DNA of 64,000 bases from Cordilura impudica. Its lineage: Eukaryota > Arthropoda > Insecta > Diptera > Scathophagidae. This document shows positions 46,201-50,038 of the stretch, piece after piece. The position numbers and the translations under genes are program-made. The stretch lies in the NCBI GenBank assembly GCA_963682025.1, contig OY821517.1, forward strand, positions 49,191,162 to 49,255,161. Reading direction: 5' to 3'. The notes under the pieces are model-generated. The model saw nothing but the letters and a program-made list of their open reading frames with translations. It searched no databases and had not been told where the DNA came from. Position 1 is the first letter of the stretch. Each line of letters starts with the position of its first letter.

Positions 46201-48006
46201 GTACGTTAACTTTCGTGTTGCATAATGTAAAGTTGATTGTGTGCGCATAACTCTCCTCAATCTGTACGTTAACTTTCGTGTTGCATAATGTAAAGTTGAT
46301 TGTGCACGCAAAACTTTCCTCAAACTCAACGAATTTAAACAGTTAATAGCTCAAAAGAAAGAGCTTGATCCACTGAGTGTTCTGAGAGTGAAACGATCAA
46401 GATCCGTTCATTAGAAGAGGAGCTATGAGAACTCGAATTGCTTGAGTGAATGTGTCCCATAAGAAATGTACAGGGAAGAATCGCGTTTGAGTATAACTTG
46501 AGTAAGGTGGGAGTTAAGTAAATTTCAATGATTGATGACATATCTGTGTCTAAATACTTTTCATTAAAAAAAAATGAAGGAAATCGGCCGGATAGAACGG
46601 CCAGACGGACTGACTTTAGTTTTCATAAATTTTTTTCATATATAAGAGTTGCGATGGCAGCTGCCAATCTTATTTTGTCACAAGACATTTTTATACTGTC
46701 ATTGGTGAAAAAAAGTAAACTCTACTGCAAGCTGTACTCGTATTGTATGGAAACACGTCCGCAATTTCTTGCACCAAGTTCGTCGTAATAACTTTTATAA
46801 ACTACTTCTGGAAGACTTCCACAAGTTTCGGTTCGAGTGGAAACACTTCAGCAAATACTTGCAGAAGTTCTTCCGCAAGTGACTTGCTAGTGGACACATG
46901 GCTTAAGAAAGATAATTATATTCTATAAGGAATTGGTATGATTTTTATCGAAATCAAAATCCATACTGCAAGACTAAGTGCGTATTATAATAAAAATTAC
47001 TATCGAAGGCTTATTGTTAAGCAAGTTAAGACTGCTAAGTTTCTCATATATCCTTCTTTTTGGGAGATATTATCGAGCCGTGGAACCAAACTTGCAAACT
47101 TGAGTTTGCAGTGTCTACATCTCAGAAATATTCGACACTGTTTATAAAATCAGTAAATTGGTAAACTGTGTCGTATAATCGGTTAAAAGTAGTTTTTTTC
47201 CTGAACAGTTTATCTCTTTGTATTTTTAATTTTCAAATATCCGAGAATCAGGTCTTTTAGATTAAGTCGGATAACTGGAATGTTACATAGTCTGCTTTTG
47301 TAAACACCACAACTTTGCAGTTTCAATGAGACCTCTTAAGAAAAATTATTTAAACAAATTTTGTGAATTGTAATGAATATGTTTTGCTTCTGGGGTAGTA
47401 GTAACGAAGAAATTGGTGAATTAACTTACTTGTACCACAATTATCACAGAATCATTTTGGAGCGGACCAAATGTGTATTCATTTATAACTAATTGCATGT
47501 CATTGTATTTGGCGATTTGTCGCTTTATCTCGGTTATATTTGGAGGATGATATAAATCGACAAAACTAACAGAACCACCACCAATCAATGAAGAACCATT
47601 ATGTTGTACTAAAATAAAAAGAGGATACGGAAACGGAAACGGATATAGAATTTTTATTTCATACTTTAAATATTTTGATTAAAAATGTCCAACTTACAAC
47701 TAGCAGCTAAGGTTTGATTGCGTGTTTTGGGTGTTAAAAACTTATGAAATACCGATGGCACCATTGATAATATGGCATCAACTGAATCATTTGTAGGTTC
47801 AATTAGTAAAGGATCACGAGATTCAGCTGAAACATCAGTGGGGAATACAATTTATTATCGTTAAAAATTAACATCAACAAACATTTTTCTGAAATTCATT
47901 TATAACACTTACGGAAATTAAAAGCATGTAATTGTAGGAATACAAATATTACTAAAGTTATCACAATAATCCCACGTAAATAATATGTGTTACGTTTACG
48001 ATGCAT
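12996..48006 (-). CDS. Mgat2: Mgat2 (N-acetylglucosaminyltransferase II), 11 coding exons over 35 kb
   Basis: The product transfers N-acetylglucosamine from UDP-GlcNAc in beta-1,2 linkage to the alpha-1,6 mannose arm during complex N-glycan synthesis in the Golgi. Exons (minus strand): 47913-48006, 47698-47826, 47430-47608, 42362-42514, 41984-42072, 33280-33425, 28611-28771, 27733-28122, 18049-18108, 13374-13588, 12996-13218. Every junction has AG/GT and matching phase, and the sum is 1839 nt (612 codons plus stop). It is a type II membrane protein: a short basic tail, one signal anchor at residues 12-28, a stem, then the GT-A catalytic domain. Diagnostic blocks are GHYREAKFTQTKHHWWWK (231-248), LFLEEDHY (267-274) and YDDYNWDWSLQ (502-512). 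Human GnT-II is near 450 residues; the excess comes from exon 8 (130 residues) and exon 9 (20). The identification is firm. Use of exons 8 and 9 is inferred, and the transcription start and UTRs were not located. Confidence 0.93.
13374..13588 (-). CDS. Mgat2: Mgat2 exon 10: catalytic YNWDW block
   Basis: It encodes VEVMPWISSKHNMGFAF and FCSYDDYNWDWSLQHVS, containing the Trp-Asp-Trp motif that includes the catalytic base in GnT-II, then KGPRVFHIGE, where the histidine is a metal ligand in the family. The acceptor is CTACAG and the donor GTAAGT after two bases of a Cys codon. Confidence 0.94.
14037..14637 (-). repeat. (GTCT)n element with ~110-bp modules, copy 2
   Basis: It lies in Mgat2 intron 9. 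The left end AAAACTCTTTCTTTCCTTAT and the right end GAGTTAAAAGAAAGAGTTT are imperfect terminal inverted repeats. The inside is four to five degenerate modules (GACCAAGTTTCAGATCGATC, GTGACTGTGCGTGAC) closed by GGGTTGACCCACGACAGACA and a (GACA)n run. This is the most complete of the three copies, and it shows that the family has element-like ends. Confidence 0.75.
14638..15300. other. Intronic spacer, nothing recognised
   Basis: Two overlapping short frames on opposite strands (14762-15050) have no motifs and look like chance. No repeat structure was seen. Confidence 0.45.
15301..16452 (-). mobile_element. PIF/Harbinger-type MITE family B, copy 2, interrupted
   Basis: The ends TAGTGCGTTTACATCTAA and TTAGATGTAAACGCACTA are flanked by TAA on both sides (15298-15300, 16453-16455). 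The element aligns in reverse with 3885-4517 outside an insertion of about 620 bp at 15546-16170. It lies in Mgat2 intron 9. Confidence 0.8.
15546..16170 (+). repeat. (GTCT)n element with ~110-bp modules, copy 3, nested
   Basis: It starts AAACTCTTTTAACTCATACT and ends AAGGAAAGAAAGAGTTTTAA, the same inverted ends as copy 2. It splits the family B MITE, so it moved as a unit. The modules repeat CGATCGATCTGAAACTTGG and AGACTTGCTGTGAAAAAA. Confidence 0.75.
16456..17520. other. Intronic spacer, nothing recognised
   Basis: The sequence is AT-rich with short frames on both strands (16964-17158 minus; 17206-17403 plus) that show no known motif. Confidence 0.45.
17521..17780 (+). repeat. Mini-me-like repeat, 5' fragment (copy 1)
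   Basis: It starts TATACCCTATACCACAATGT and continues through TTGTGCTGCTGTTTGTAAC and the GTCCGTCC..GTCTGTGTGTCCATG microsatellite core to the CATAAGATGAACGC segment, then loses similarity. The full-length form (about 0.8 kb) is at 22835-23669. Confidence 0.75.
18049..18108 (-). CDS. Mgat2: Putative Mgat2 exon 9: 20-codon microexon
   Basis: Sixty bases between a TATTCAG acceptor and a GAG|GTATTT donor encode a peptide containing IYRMAKAPKQPLGINKYRE, in phase 0 on both sides. It would sit just before VEVMPW of exon 10, where the human enzyme has SFYGMADK before VDVKTW. The loose similarity (YRMAK versus YGMADK) and phase support it. The introns on either side are 9.6 and 4.5 kb. Confidence 0.68.
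18811..20118 (+). mobile_element. ITmD37E-type Tc1/mariner element, 1308 bp
   Basis: Long perfect inverted ends (ACGTATGCGGAATGAAATAT and its mirror) are flanked by TA (18809-18810, 20119-20120). It carries one transposase frame with DD37E spacing. It inserted into a Helitron copy inside Mgat2 intron 8 and is structurally complete, including both ends and the target duplication. Confidence 0.92.
18965..19942 (+). pseudogene. DD37E transposase with a single in-frame stop
   Basis: The frame opens MSLHEKERRKLIFQFCENN, meets TAA at 19040-19042, and is open again to 19942. The N-terminal half has helix-turn-helix text (RELARKYNVSDKTIKKYI). The catalytic triad is visible in CIMDDETYF, FWPDLASSHYA and QLRPIETFWANL, with 37 residues between the second aspartate and the glutamate. 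That is the ITmD37E spacing first described in mosquitoes. Apart from the one nonsense codon, I find no frameshift, so this is a recently silenced copy. Confidence 0.88.
20300..20690 (+). repeat. Degenerate mini-me-like repeat
   Basis: Weak but colinear similarity to the mini-me-like family: CCTATACAACTCTGTG, TTTGCAACGACCCAAA, GTCCGTCTATGTGTCCATG and AAATTTGGGTTTGTCG. It is an old, decayed copy in Mgat2 intron 8. Confidence 0.6.
21579..22276 (+). repeat. Mini-me-like repeat, copy 2 (nearly full length)
   Basis: It runs from TATACCCTATACCACTATGT to TCTAGACCGACTATAATTTT..CACTTGTT. The GTCCGTCCGTCTGTGTG core is short here. The 3' part lacks the GGTATAGGGTATCG segment seen in other copies. Confidence 0.8.
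22330..22704 (-). pseudogene. Transposase-like remnant, C-terminal part
   Basis: On the minus strand, EWHFHLTTHGKGACDGIGAN followed by LKRNAAKYSLQ matches in kind the DGIGGQLKHNVW block at about 59590 in the 54-60 kb element. Downstream, KTLKSRFDAAVTIDGTAQYH and a Ser-rich tail follow after a frame break. Stops and frameshifts separate the pieces. The protein family is unclassified to me. HGKGACDGIG probably includes a catalytic acidic residue, which is inference. Confidence 0.65.
22835..23669 (+). repeat. Mini-me-like repeat, copy 3, with expanded (TCCG)n
   Basis: A complete copy, TATACCCTATACCACTATGT to GACTATAATTTTCTTACTTG. The microsatellite core at 22971-23027 has about 14 TCCG units, against two to five in the other copies. 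The 3' end has the GGTATAGGGTATCGTATAGT and CGGTCTAGTCCGACTATA palindromic segment. It splits the transposase remnant on the minus strand. Confidence 0.85.
23690..23822 (-). pseudogene. Transposase-like remnant, central part
   Basis: On the minus strand it reads ISYDFAENYKYVLQDAIQAF, then HFNNDQATIFTVIIYY. This parallels CDFTENYTI and SAHWTNDQVAIFTVVIW of the 54-60 kb element, so both are the same protein type. It lies upstream (5' on the minus strand) of the 22330-22704 piece, with a mini-me-like insertion between. Confidence 0.68.
24472..24670. repeat. Degenerate (GAAAAATGAAAAATAAAA)n purine-rich tract
   Basis: About 200 bp of imperfect 7-9 base units (GAAAAAT, AAAAAATGAAAAATAA) on the plus strand. 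It is simple sequence with no coding potential. Confidence 0.8.
24732..24848 (+). repeat. MITE-like repeat family A, half copy
   Basis: It matches the 3' half of 1811-2181: GATACATATATGAGCTTTCT to AGATGTTTACACATCTCCCC and the ATCGGACACACATG flank. The 5' half is absent. Confidence 0.75.
24883..25673 (+). repeat. Mini-me-like repeat, copy 4 (full length)
   Basis: A complete copy with four GTCC units, ending GGTATAGGGTATCGTATAGT, CGGTCTAGACCGACTATA and AACTTGTT. It is in Mgat2 intron 8. Confidence 0.85.
25735..26450 (+). mobile_element. Internally deleted mariner (DD34D type)
   Basis: The ends ACGAGGTCTGTTCAATAGAA and TCTATTAAACATACCTCG are inverted, with TA on the left and TG on the right. 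The inside keeps N-terminal transposase text in broken frames (YKLFKEGREDVNDD, VREVAENVGISVGSCNTIF, KRVATEFLPKLLNFE). It then jumps to the C-terminal end (PPATFSCS, RELKAIPKSEYQKCFED), so the catalytic domain is deleted. At about 715 bp, it is roughly 0.55 kb shorter than a full mariner. Confidence 0.85.
26451..26808. other. Intronic spacer, nothing recognised
   Basis: AT-rich sequence with words such as GTGTTTC and GAACACAC that recur irregularly. No gene is seen. Confidence 0.4.
26809..26995 (+). repeat. Tandem repeat, ~76-bp unit, 2.4 copies
   Basis: The unit contains TTCGAGTTCAGTTATATTTT, AAGTTCGTGTTCTGGTACGT and CAGAACATGAACAATAAACA; units start near 26809, 26887 and 26963. Confidence 0.85.
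26996..27732. other. Intronic spacer before Mgat2 exon 8
   Basis: No gene or element is recognised. It lies directly 3' (on the minus strand) of the putative exon 8 donor. Confidence 0.4.
27733..28122 (-). CDS. Mgat2: Putative Mgat2 exon 8: Asn/Ser-rich insert of 130 codons
   Basis: A frame of exactly 390 nt lies between a CTGTGGCAG acceptor and an AAG|GTATCC donor, open throughout and phase 0 at both ends. It fits between exon 7 (ends K) and exon 9 without disturbing the frame. Its sequence is low complexity (runs such as NNKYNDNNNSNKNKK) and ends WSYHVLPSLYSVYQK. The 488-bp intron before it is short. Human GnT-II has nothing comparable at this place. It may be a fly-specific loop, a cassette exon, or a chance frame. 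The precise phase and length argue for a real, possibly optional, exon. Confidence 0.6.
28611..28771 (-). CDS. Mgat2: Mgat2 exon 7: metal-binding EEDH motif
   Basis: It encodes LVLFLEEDHYVAEDFLYLL, whose EED-H plays the role of the DXD motif that holds the metal-UDP-sugar, and LCPQCNILSLGTYLKTF. It ends NYYTYNSK at a GTAAGC donor in phase 0. The acceptor TTGCAG follows a pyrimidine tract. Confidence 0.93.
28772..29275. other. Intronic spacer with CCCCAAAAAATGAAC words
   Basis: Between 29085 and 29210 the words AAATGCCCCAAAAAA and AATGAACAAATGCCCC recur irregularly. No gene is recognised. Confidence 0.45.
29797..31067 (+). mobile_element. DD41D (rosa-like) mariner, 1271 bp, doubly nested
   Basis: Inverted ends AAGGGTCCGCCA and TGGCGGACCCTT are flanked by TA (29795-29796, 31068-31069). 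It sits inside the 2.85-kb transposon, which itself sits inside a Helitron. Confidence 0.92.
29912..30963 (+). pseudogene. DD41D mariner transposase, frameshifted
   Basis: It begins MVVYTLEQRWEILRHYFENH (helix-turn-helix region) and breaks after KLRTDF, where about a dozen codons are lost. It continues in another frame with KTVRTPENIAAVAESVRE and SSLRRILHKDLGM, breaks again, and is in a third frame from KKIIFSDEAHFDLGG to the end. The catalytic blocks are complete: FSDEAHF, QQDGATCHTA and WPPRSCDLTPLDYYLWG, with 41 residues between the last two aspartates. An A-run near 30335 explains the last shift. It cannot make a full protein. Confidence 0.88.
31069..31906 (+). pseudogene. Transposase-like protein (QNRN / GHTQME type), broken
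   Basis: Three overlapping frames give IWHESEGN..IIIYSDGCFYQNRN, then HKYLIVGHTQMECDSTHSLI and KINLPSEFVKYVKESRK, then LPKLYSSIRPGK and AGDPTVYRIRALGYDSSG. The pattern SDGC..QNRN followed by VGHT.ME.DS.H is what I associate with DUF7869-type, RNase H-fold transposase-like proteins. That link is from memory. Two frameshifts (about 31280 and 31530) break it. The mariner at 29797-31067 removed its upstream context. It is the resident protein of the 2.85-kb element. Confidence 0.7.
32474..33010. other. Intronic spacer, nothing recognised
   Basis: AT-rich sequence with no gene or repeat of note. Confidence 0.4.
33011..33162 (+). repeat. Direct duplication, 76-bp unit, two copies
   Basis: The unit AAAATATGGAATTTCG..TTTTTTAAATACGCTC occurs twice head to tail with a few differences (CGGTTG versus CGATTG). 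It lies in Mgat2 intron 6, close to exon 6. Confidence 0.85.
33280..33425 (-). CDS. Mgat2: Mgat2 exon 6: GHYREAKFTQTKHHWWWK block
   Basis: It contains the most diagnostic GnT-II segment (YPDLYGHYREAKFTQTKHH, WWWK) and ends LEVTRYHT plus the first base of a Gly codon before GTTTGT. The acceptor is TTTTCAG. The flanking introns are both large and full of mobile elements. Confidence 0.93.
33483..37440 (-). repeat. Mini-me-like repeat, copy 5, split by a giant foldback element
   Basis: The reversed mini-me-like sequence runs 33483-34040 (CAAGTAAGAAACTTATAGTC, ATACCCTATACCACG) and resumes 37235-37440 (TTTGCGACCTGTAGTTTG, ACACACAGACAGACGG). Everything between is the inverted-repeat element 34041-37226. 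The copy is more diverged than those at 37444 and 48421. Confidence 0.78.
34041..37226. mobile_element. Giant inverted-repeat element FB1 (3.19 kb)
   Basis: The arms are inverted for more than 1 kb each (34041-35114 versus about 36153-37226). The inner parts also pair (about 35500-35780 versus 35885-36150), so most of the element is one long hairpin. The ends are TAAGGTGGCCCTT and AAGGGCCAGCGTA. An 8-bp duplication ATATATAT flanks it (34033-34040, 37227-37234), though this is AT-only and so weaker evidence. Segment 35115-35500 has no partner. I find no intact frame. It is the same family as 50039-52043. It lies in Mgat2 intron 5. Confidence 0.85.
37444..38236 (-). repeat. Mini-me-like repeat, copy 6 (full length)
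   Basis: Complete in reverse: CAAGTAAGAAAATTATAGTC, GGTTTAGACCGACTACACGA, (GGAC)n near 38085 and CCACGTAGTGGTATAGGGTA at the end. Confidence 0.85.
38237..38697. other. Intronic spacer
   Basis: Short irregular repeats of GATTAATCGATTAAT occur around 38285-38352. No gene is recognised. Confidence 0.45.
40104..40476 (-). mobile_element. Helitron-like element, copy 5
   Basis: In reverse, it runs from TCTATAATATTAATAGGC to CTCGAATTTCGAG..CTAG. It inserted into the loop of FB2. Confidence 0.82.
40735..40845 (-). pseudogene. NDTAERG protein remnant in the FB2 loop
   Basis: On the minus strand it reads KKLKINDTAERGIKLIQEYH and KIRKDVEQK, then a stop and LMKV. The same block (VVNDTAERGVKLMEEYNSLF) is in FB3 at 51395-51712. 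This links the two inverted-repeat elements through a shared protein, presumably the C-terminal part of a transposase. I recognise it as a recurrent arthropod transposon protein motif but cannot name the superfamily. Confidence 0.65.
41984..42072 (-). CDS. Mgat2: Mgat2 exon 5
   Basis: It encodes IFYPYSIQTHLYEFPG, then PDDCPRDIKKD, matching the conserved FPYS..EFPG..P.DC.RD block of GnT-II. It is separated from exon 4 by 289 bp and ends after two bases of a codon at GTAAGT. The following intron (33426-41983) is 8.6 kb and holds two giant inverted-repeat elements. Confidence 0.9.
42362..42514 (-). CDS. Mgat2: Mgat2 exon 4: nucleotide-sugar binding fold
   Basis: It encodes VHTRITYLRHLIVSLAQ, then ISKVLLIFSHDFYDEDIN and FCKVMQ, the conserved N-terminal Rossmann-like part of GnT-II enzymes. 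The acceptor is TTCTAG and the donor GTGAGT; it is 51 codons in phase 0. Confidence 0.9.
42921..44149 (-). pseudogene. 5'-truncated non-LTR retroposon with broken reverse transcriptase
   Basis: On the minus strand the frames read KKVLSDLNINKSSVPDGIPA and SPLANLFSLSYRAGVFPSC, then MINFHLVNYVEVNSLLNDRQ, YGFRRNRSTGDLLALLSERW, DISKVFDRMWHRALI and NSGVPQGSVLSPSVF. The catalytic box is SSGDD instead of the usual FADD, and several codons before NSGVPQGS are lost, so it is inactive. The 3' end has a T-run at 42921 (poly-A tail of the minus strand). The flanks GAAGTTAC and GAAGTAAC look like a mutated target duplication. Confidence 0.8.
44297..44557 (+). pseudogene. MADF/SANT-like DNA-binding protein of the Harbinger-like element
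   Basis: It begins MDKNKFVWSSEKIHMVIGNQ and ESYPELWDTT. After a frameshift near 44392 it continues VLKVVANGIDVPKDEVKWKL, HNLRTQFGQVNKEVNKDS and ends at a TAA. The W..E.......I......LW......KW..LR.Q pattern is that of MADF (Myb/SANT-like) domains. It is short, with no other domain left. Confidence 0.65.
44719..44832 (-). mobile_element. Helitron-like element, copy 6 (3' fragment)
   Basis: Only the 3' part remains (reverse of CTAGAAGATCCCAGCCC, the CTCGAAATTCGAG palindrome, and the following 90 bp). The rest is missing where the mariner begins. Confidence 0.75.
44851..46147 (+). mobile_element. DD41D (rosa-like) mariner, 1.30 kb, nearly intact
   Basis: The ends GGTTTTTCAACAGGGATGCT and GCGCTCTTATTGAAAAACCC are imperfect inverted repeats. 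The same element type is at 57397-58690 on the other strand. Its transposase frame has a single nonsense codon. Confidence 0.87.
44957..46045 (+). pseudogene. DD41D mariner transposase with a single stop codon
   Basis: The frame starts MMERYTSQQRVEIIKIYYRN, followed by RPSRSTIERLVEKFASTGS and SLTRRSQALGISVTSLWRIL (paired helix-turn-helix DNA-binding domain). It meets TAA at 45311-45313 (a TAC to TAA type change in LHPYK..) and is then open through KLTQELKPLDHQ, FSDEAHFWLNGFVN, QQDGATSHTA and WPPRSCDLTPLDYFLWG to TAA at 46045. There are 41 residues between the last two catalytic aspartates. With about 362 codons, it is full length for the family. The first ATG pair at 44957/44960 was chosen because upstream codons match nothing. 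Confidence 0.88.
46161..46320 (+). repeat. Tandem repeat, 63-bp unit, 2.5 copies
   Basis: The unit contains AATGTAAAGTTGATTGTG, CGCATAACTTTTCTCAATCT and GTACGTTAACTTTCGTGTTG. It lies inside the Harbinger-like element, directly after the mariner. Confidence 0.88.
46903..47429. other. Mgat2 intron 3, proximal part
   Basis: No element is recognised between the Harbinger-like element and exon 3. Confidence 0.4.
47430..47608 (-). CDS. Mgat2: Mgat2 exon 3: start of the catalytic domain
   Basis: It reads QHNGSSLIGGG, then an EIKRQIAKYNDMQ stretch and ends FGPLQNDSVIIVVQ. This leads into the first beta strand of the GT-A fold continued in exon 4 (VHTRITYLRHLI). The acceptor is ATTTTAG and the donor GTAAGT. 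The next intron is 4.9 kb and contains the PIF/Harbinger-like nest. Confidence 0.88.
47698..47826 (-). CDS. Mgat2: Mgat2 exon 2: stem region
   Basis: It follows a TTTCAG acceptor and ends at a GTAAGT donor. It encodes a stem segment reading ESRDPLLIEPTNDSVDAI and FHKFLTPKTRNQTLAAS, with potential N-glycosylation sites NDS and NQT. Phase 1 in and phase 1 out match its neighbours. Confidence 0.86.
47913..48006 (-). CDS. Mgat2: Mgat2 exon 1: start codon and signal anchor
   Basis: It begins MHRKRNTYYLRG, a basic cytosolic tail, followed by a hydrophobic run IIVITLVIFVFLQL that fits a Golgi type II signal anchor. The exon stops after the first base of a codon at a GTAAGT donor (intron 47827-47912, 86 bp). 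The start was chosen because this ATG directly precedes the basic tail and anchor. Confidence 0.88.
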
Positions 48007-48420
48007 TGTCCCCGTGTTGGGCAATGTTAAGGGTATACGTCGACCTAAGGTTATGGAATATAAAATTACATTAGCAATGCGTATAATTATAGGAAGTTCT
48101 TTTTTTTTTGTTACAACTAATTATAATAAATATAATAAATTATTGAATTTTATCATCCTAAAGTCACCTACCTCTCATGCTGCTCAGAGTTTAAGTTCTG
48201 TTGCAATTCAGCCGGAAGCAATATTTTATTTTTTCGTTTAAATTATCATTTCGTCTAAAAATATAATAATAATAAAAAATACTAATAAACGTTTTTTATT
48301 TTTGTTCGATCTTTAATGATTAGTTATCAAAATAAAATGTTCATTATCAAAATAAAATGTTCATTTTATTTTGATAAAAAAAACTAATAATAATAATGAT
48401 GACAATAATAATAATAATAA
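48007..48420. other. Region upstream of the Mgat2 start codon
   Basis: It should contain 5' UTR, possibly an untranslated exon, and the promoter. I see no TATA box or initiator that I would commit to. A direct repeat TTATCAAAATAAAATGTTCA (48326-48363) and a (AAT)n run precede a mini-me-like copy at 48421. Confidence 0.45.
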
Positions 48421-49188
48421 TAAGTAAGAAAATTGTAGTCGGTCTAGACCGACCATACGATGCCCTATACCATGGCTTAGAAACCCTATCTCTTCGGTCC
48501 AACTAACTGGATATAGAAAATAAGCAAACACCAAATTCGAGTGGCATTGTTATCAATTTTTTTGGCTGCAGATATGAAAAAGTTCATATCGGGTGCTATA
48601 TTTATATATGGACTAGGTCAAAAAATGGACCGATCCTGACCATATTTGGTAAAGTCACTTATATTTTGAATAAATATATACAAACCAAATTTGAGAAAAA
48701 TCTGTGCAATATTTTTGGTTTTTTTGATAGATTTAAGTGAAGATCGGGAAGCAGCTCTATATGGGGCCTATGACTAAGATTTGTCCCATAGAGATCATTT
48801 TTGGACTACTGATTAATGGATGTAATAAACACATACAAACCCAATTTGACTAAGATTTATATGATAATTTGGATCTTACGGGTCATTTGTATGGGTACTA
48901 GGTCTGAACATGGACCGATTTTCACCAATTTCAATAGCGTTCATCCTATGGCTGATAGAAGCTTTTATACCAAATTTCATCGAAATATATTCATATTTGC
49001 GACCAGTAGTTTGATTATAAGGTTTACATGGACACACAGACGGACGGACGGACGGATGGACGGACGGACATCGTTAAAACGACTCAGAAAGTGATACTGA
49101 GCTGATGGGTCTAGGTCAAATATTTTTGATAGTTACAAACAGCAGCACAAAGTCATTATACCCAAACCACATAGTGGTATAGGGTATA
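48421..49188 (-). repeat. Mini-me-like repeat, copy 7 (full length)
   Basis: Complete in reverse: TAAGTAAGAAAATTGTAGTC, CGGTCTAGACCGACCATACG, an interrupted (GGAC)n near 49040-49070 and CCACATAGTGGTATAGGGTA. It lies about 0.4 kb upstream of the Mgat2 start codon. Confidence 0.85.
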
Positions 49189-49267
49189 AAAATACACTTG
49201 TTTTATCCAGATTTTATTTTCTGTATTGTGGAAGTGTTTACTTTTTTCTTTCAATCGGAAATTTCGA

Positions 49268-50038
49268 AACAAGTACGAGGGTTTTAGTCGGTTTATACCG
49301 GCTACACGATGATCTATATAATGAGTTGCAAGAAATTGTCTTGTATAAGAGGTCATAATTGGATAAGCCATAAACCCAAGTTGAGCATCATTGTATCAAT
49401 TTGTGGTGGCCTACATATACATATGAAAAAGTTGATATCGGATGATATTTTTTATACTTATGTCGACTGTGTCGAAAAATATACCGAACGTGAACATGTT
49501 TAGTAAAGTCTAAAATATATAGAAATGCAATTTGAGTAAAATCTATACAAGGACTTAGTTTTTTGATAGATATAAGTAAATATGAGGCAGCAGGGTAATA
49601 TGAGGCTCTATGACTCAAAATCGTCCTTATTTCTAGACTACCGATTAAAGGGTGTAACATTAGCAATTATAAATCAAATTTTGTTGATTACCAGATTAAA
49701 TTAAACTTAACATAAGATCTATTTATATCTATGTGCGATCTGAAGTTTTATTATGAGGCTTACAGAAGTTTTTTGGCTCGACCGAAGAAAGTCACTGAGA
49801 TAAAAAGTTTTTATCTATTTTATCGGAAATAAACTTGATTTAACATGTGTTCCTACTCTTCATACTCTCTTAATATTTTCATAAGAATATTTGAATAGGA
49901 ACTAGGTCTGAACATGCACCGATTTCCACCAATTTCGATAGCGTTCGTCCTATGGCCGATAAACCTTATAGACAAAATGTCACCAAAATATATATATATT
50001 TGCGACCTGTGGTTTGATTACACTGTTTACATGAACAC
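49268..50038 (-). repeat. Mini-me-like repeat, copy 8, decayed and cut by FB3
   Basis: Diverged reverse copy: TAGTCGGTTTATACCGGCTA, TTTTTTGATAGATATAAGTA, TAGGTCTGAACATGCACCGA and TATTTGCGACCTGTGGTTTG. It stops at GAACAC where FB3 begins. The (GGAC)n end was not found on the other side. Confidence 0.7.

Larger units (their letters stand above)
42829..46902 (+). mobile_element. PIF/Harbinger-like element with three nested insertions
   Basis: The ends TGCCGTATGTCCACTACCAA and CTTGCTAGTGGACACATGGC are inverted and flanked by TTAA/TAA (42825-42828, 46903-46906). It encodes a MADF/SANT-like protein (44297-44557), the kind that accompanies Harbinger transposases. Inside are a non-LTR retroposon (42921-44149), a Helitron fragment (44719-44832) and a DD41D mariner (44851-46147). 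No Harbinger nuclease frame remains. Lies in Mgat2 intron 3. A TTAA-targeting superfamily is the alternative. Confidence 0.68.

Noticed and set aside
48326..48363. Direct repeat of TTATCAAAATAAAATGTTCA upstream of Mgat2 as a regulatory site
   Set aside because: It is AT-rich and low complexity, next to a trinucleotide run and a repeat insertion. Nothing links it to a known factor.
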